A program made the position numbers and the translations under genes. Shown here in pieces: positions 63,367 through 64,000 of a stretch of 64,000 bases of DNA (the stretch's first letter is position 1; each line of letters starts with the position of its first letter). The notes under the pieces are model-generated. The model did no database searches, was not told the origin of the DNA, and worked only from the letters and a program-made list of their open reading frames with translations. This DNA is from Vespula vulgaris (taxonomy: Eukaryota; Arthropoda; Insecta; Hymenoptera; Vespidae), in contig NC_066593.1 in NCBI RefSeq assembly GCF_905475345.1, positions 3,105,774-3,169,773 of the forward strand. The letters are read 5' to 3'.

Positions 63367-64000
63367 GACGGAAGAGGAAAAAGGATAGATGGAGGTGAGA
63401 CGCCAAGGCAAGTTTCGGGATGAAATATACTCCTTTCGAGCTTGGCAAAGTACCACTTTGCGGTCCGGACTTTCGAGACGAATCTTTTGGAAGGAGGAGG
63501 CCCGCGCACTACCACTACCAGCAATACGAAAGTAAGAGAGAGAGAGAGAGAGAGGGAAAGAGGGAGAAACAGAAAGAGAGAGAACTGTGGAAACGCCCAG
63601 GCCGGACGAGATTTCTCGCTTACCGGCTAATTCTACAGGATTTCGCCGTGAAACGAGTACTATGATTCATCCTGATCATTCCCGCACAAAAACACTAAAG
63701 AATTGCGAAACGTGCTTTTACTAAATCCTCTTCTATCGGTTTTCTAATCGCTCTGAAGAAAATAATTATCTTTGAAATTAGTCGATCGCCAATGTTTCTC
63801 GAAAAAAAAGAAAACAAAAAACGACAGAAGGAAAGAAAGAGAAAAATAAATAATTGAAAAAACAAATAGTAACAAAAAAAAACAGGTAACTGTGAAAACG
63901 TGTTCTATCGTTTACGATTAAGAATGTAAATCTAACTCGATCTGAATGGATCGGCTCGCGTTCGAAGAATTCAATTATCTTTTTCGTCTCTCGCATCACT

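Larger units (their letters stand above)
56258..64000 (+). other. Nrx-1: Nrx-1 intron, 5' part to the window edge
   Basis: No constitutive LNS3 exon is found here, so this is taken as the start of a long intron. It holds an A-rich stretch at 56290-56570, AT runs at 56630-56685 and 57157-57204, (CT)n at 56858-56890 and 57710-57745, GATA/CT arrays at 58370-58445 and 61677-61880, A/G-rich DNA at 59165-59270, (AAG)n at 62351-62386 and (GA)n at 63323-63362. A 170-codon open frame at 59740-60252 has no recognisable domain and is treated as chance. Confidence 0.65.

Noticed and set aside
63410..63531. Exon-like segment between GA arrays, ending before GTAAGA
   Set aside because: No pyrimidine tract or credible acceptor upstream, and no resemblance to the expected LNS3 sequence.

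Overview
The window is a 64 kb piece of an AT-rich insect genome. It is dominated by very long introns of one plus-strand gene, the presynaptic adhesion receptor neurexin-1 (Nrx-1, alpha form). No prokaryotic features, rRNA, tRNA, CRISPR array or intact transposon is visible. Exon peptides match the arthropod neurexin pattern: an EGF module (six cysteines, core QHGGICISTDSGPICEC) followed by a LamG/LNS domain (SEASFRGTEYL, RQPNGLLFYSG, DDNQWHKIIVHRKVQE, ISSITSFCR, NNFVGCLRK). CpG-rich yet AT-rich DNA, multi-kilobase introns and dense microsatellites suggest a hymenopteran. That placement is inference, not proof.

Layout: 1-3949 is intron upstream of the EGF exon. 3950-4097 encodes EGF1. 11155-11208 is a predicted 54-nt in-frame cassette in the EGF1-LNS2 linker, the position of mammalian splice site SS1. 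21367-21510 and 25704-25864 encode the first half of LNS2. 36200-36226 is a 27-nt microexon (ISSITSFCR) at the position of mammalian SS2. 40531-40689 and 45625-45777 complete LNS2, and the second of these runs into the first strand of LNS3. 56180-56257 is a predicted 26-codon exon whose last 12 codons resemble the LNS3-start strand of the 45625 exon, so it is probably a diverged duplicate used in alternative splicing. The next LNS3 exon is not in the window. LNS1 and the signal peptide must lie upstream; LNS3 onward, the transmembrane segment and the PDZ ligand must lie downstream.

The exons assemble in one frame with matching phases: EGF1 0 to 1, SS1 cassette 1 to 1, LNS2a 1 to 1, LNS2b 1 to 0, microexon 0 to 0, LNS2c 0 to 0, LNS2d 0 to 0, alternative exon 0 to 0. 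All three candidate alternative exons can be included or skipped without a frameshift. Proposed coding sequence is about 0.92 kb, or 1.4 percent of the window.

The remainder is intronic: (CT)n/(GA)n, (AT)n, (GATA)n, trinucleotide and pentanucleotide arrays, a few inverted repeats, one 40-bp direct repeat flanking exon 25704-25864, an old tandem duplication near 22.6-22.9 kb, and a cluster of TAATTA-type motifs near 52.3 kb. Long open frames rich in Leu-Ser, Arg-Glu, Lys or Phe are translations of these repeats and are not genes.
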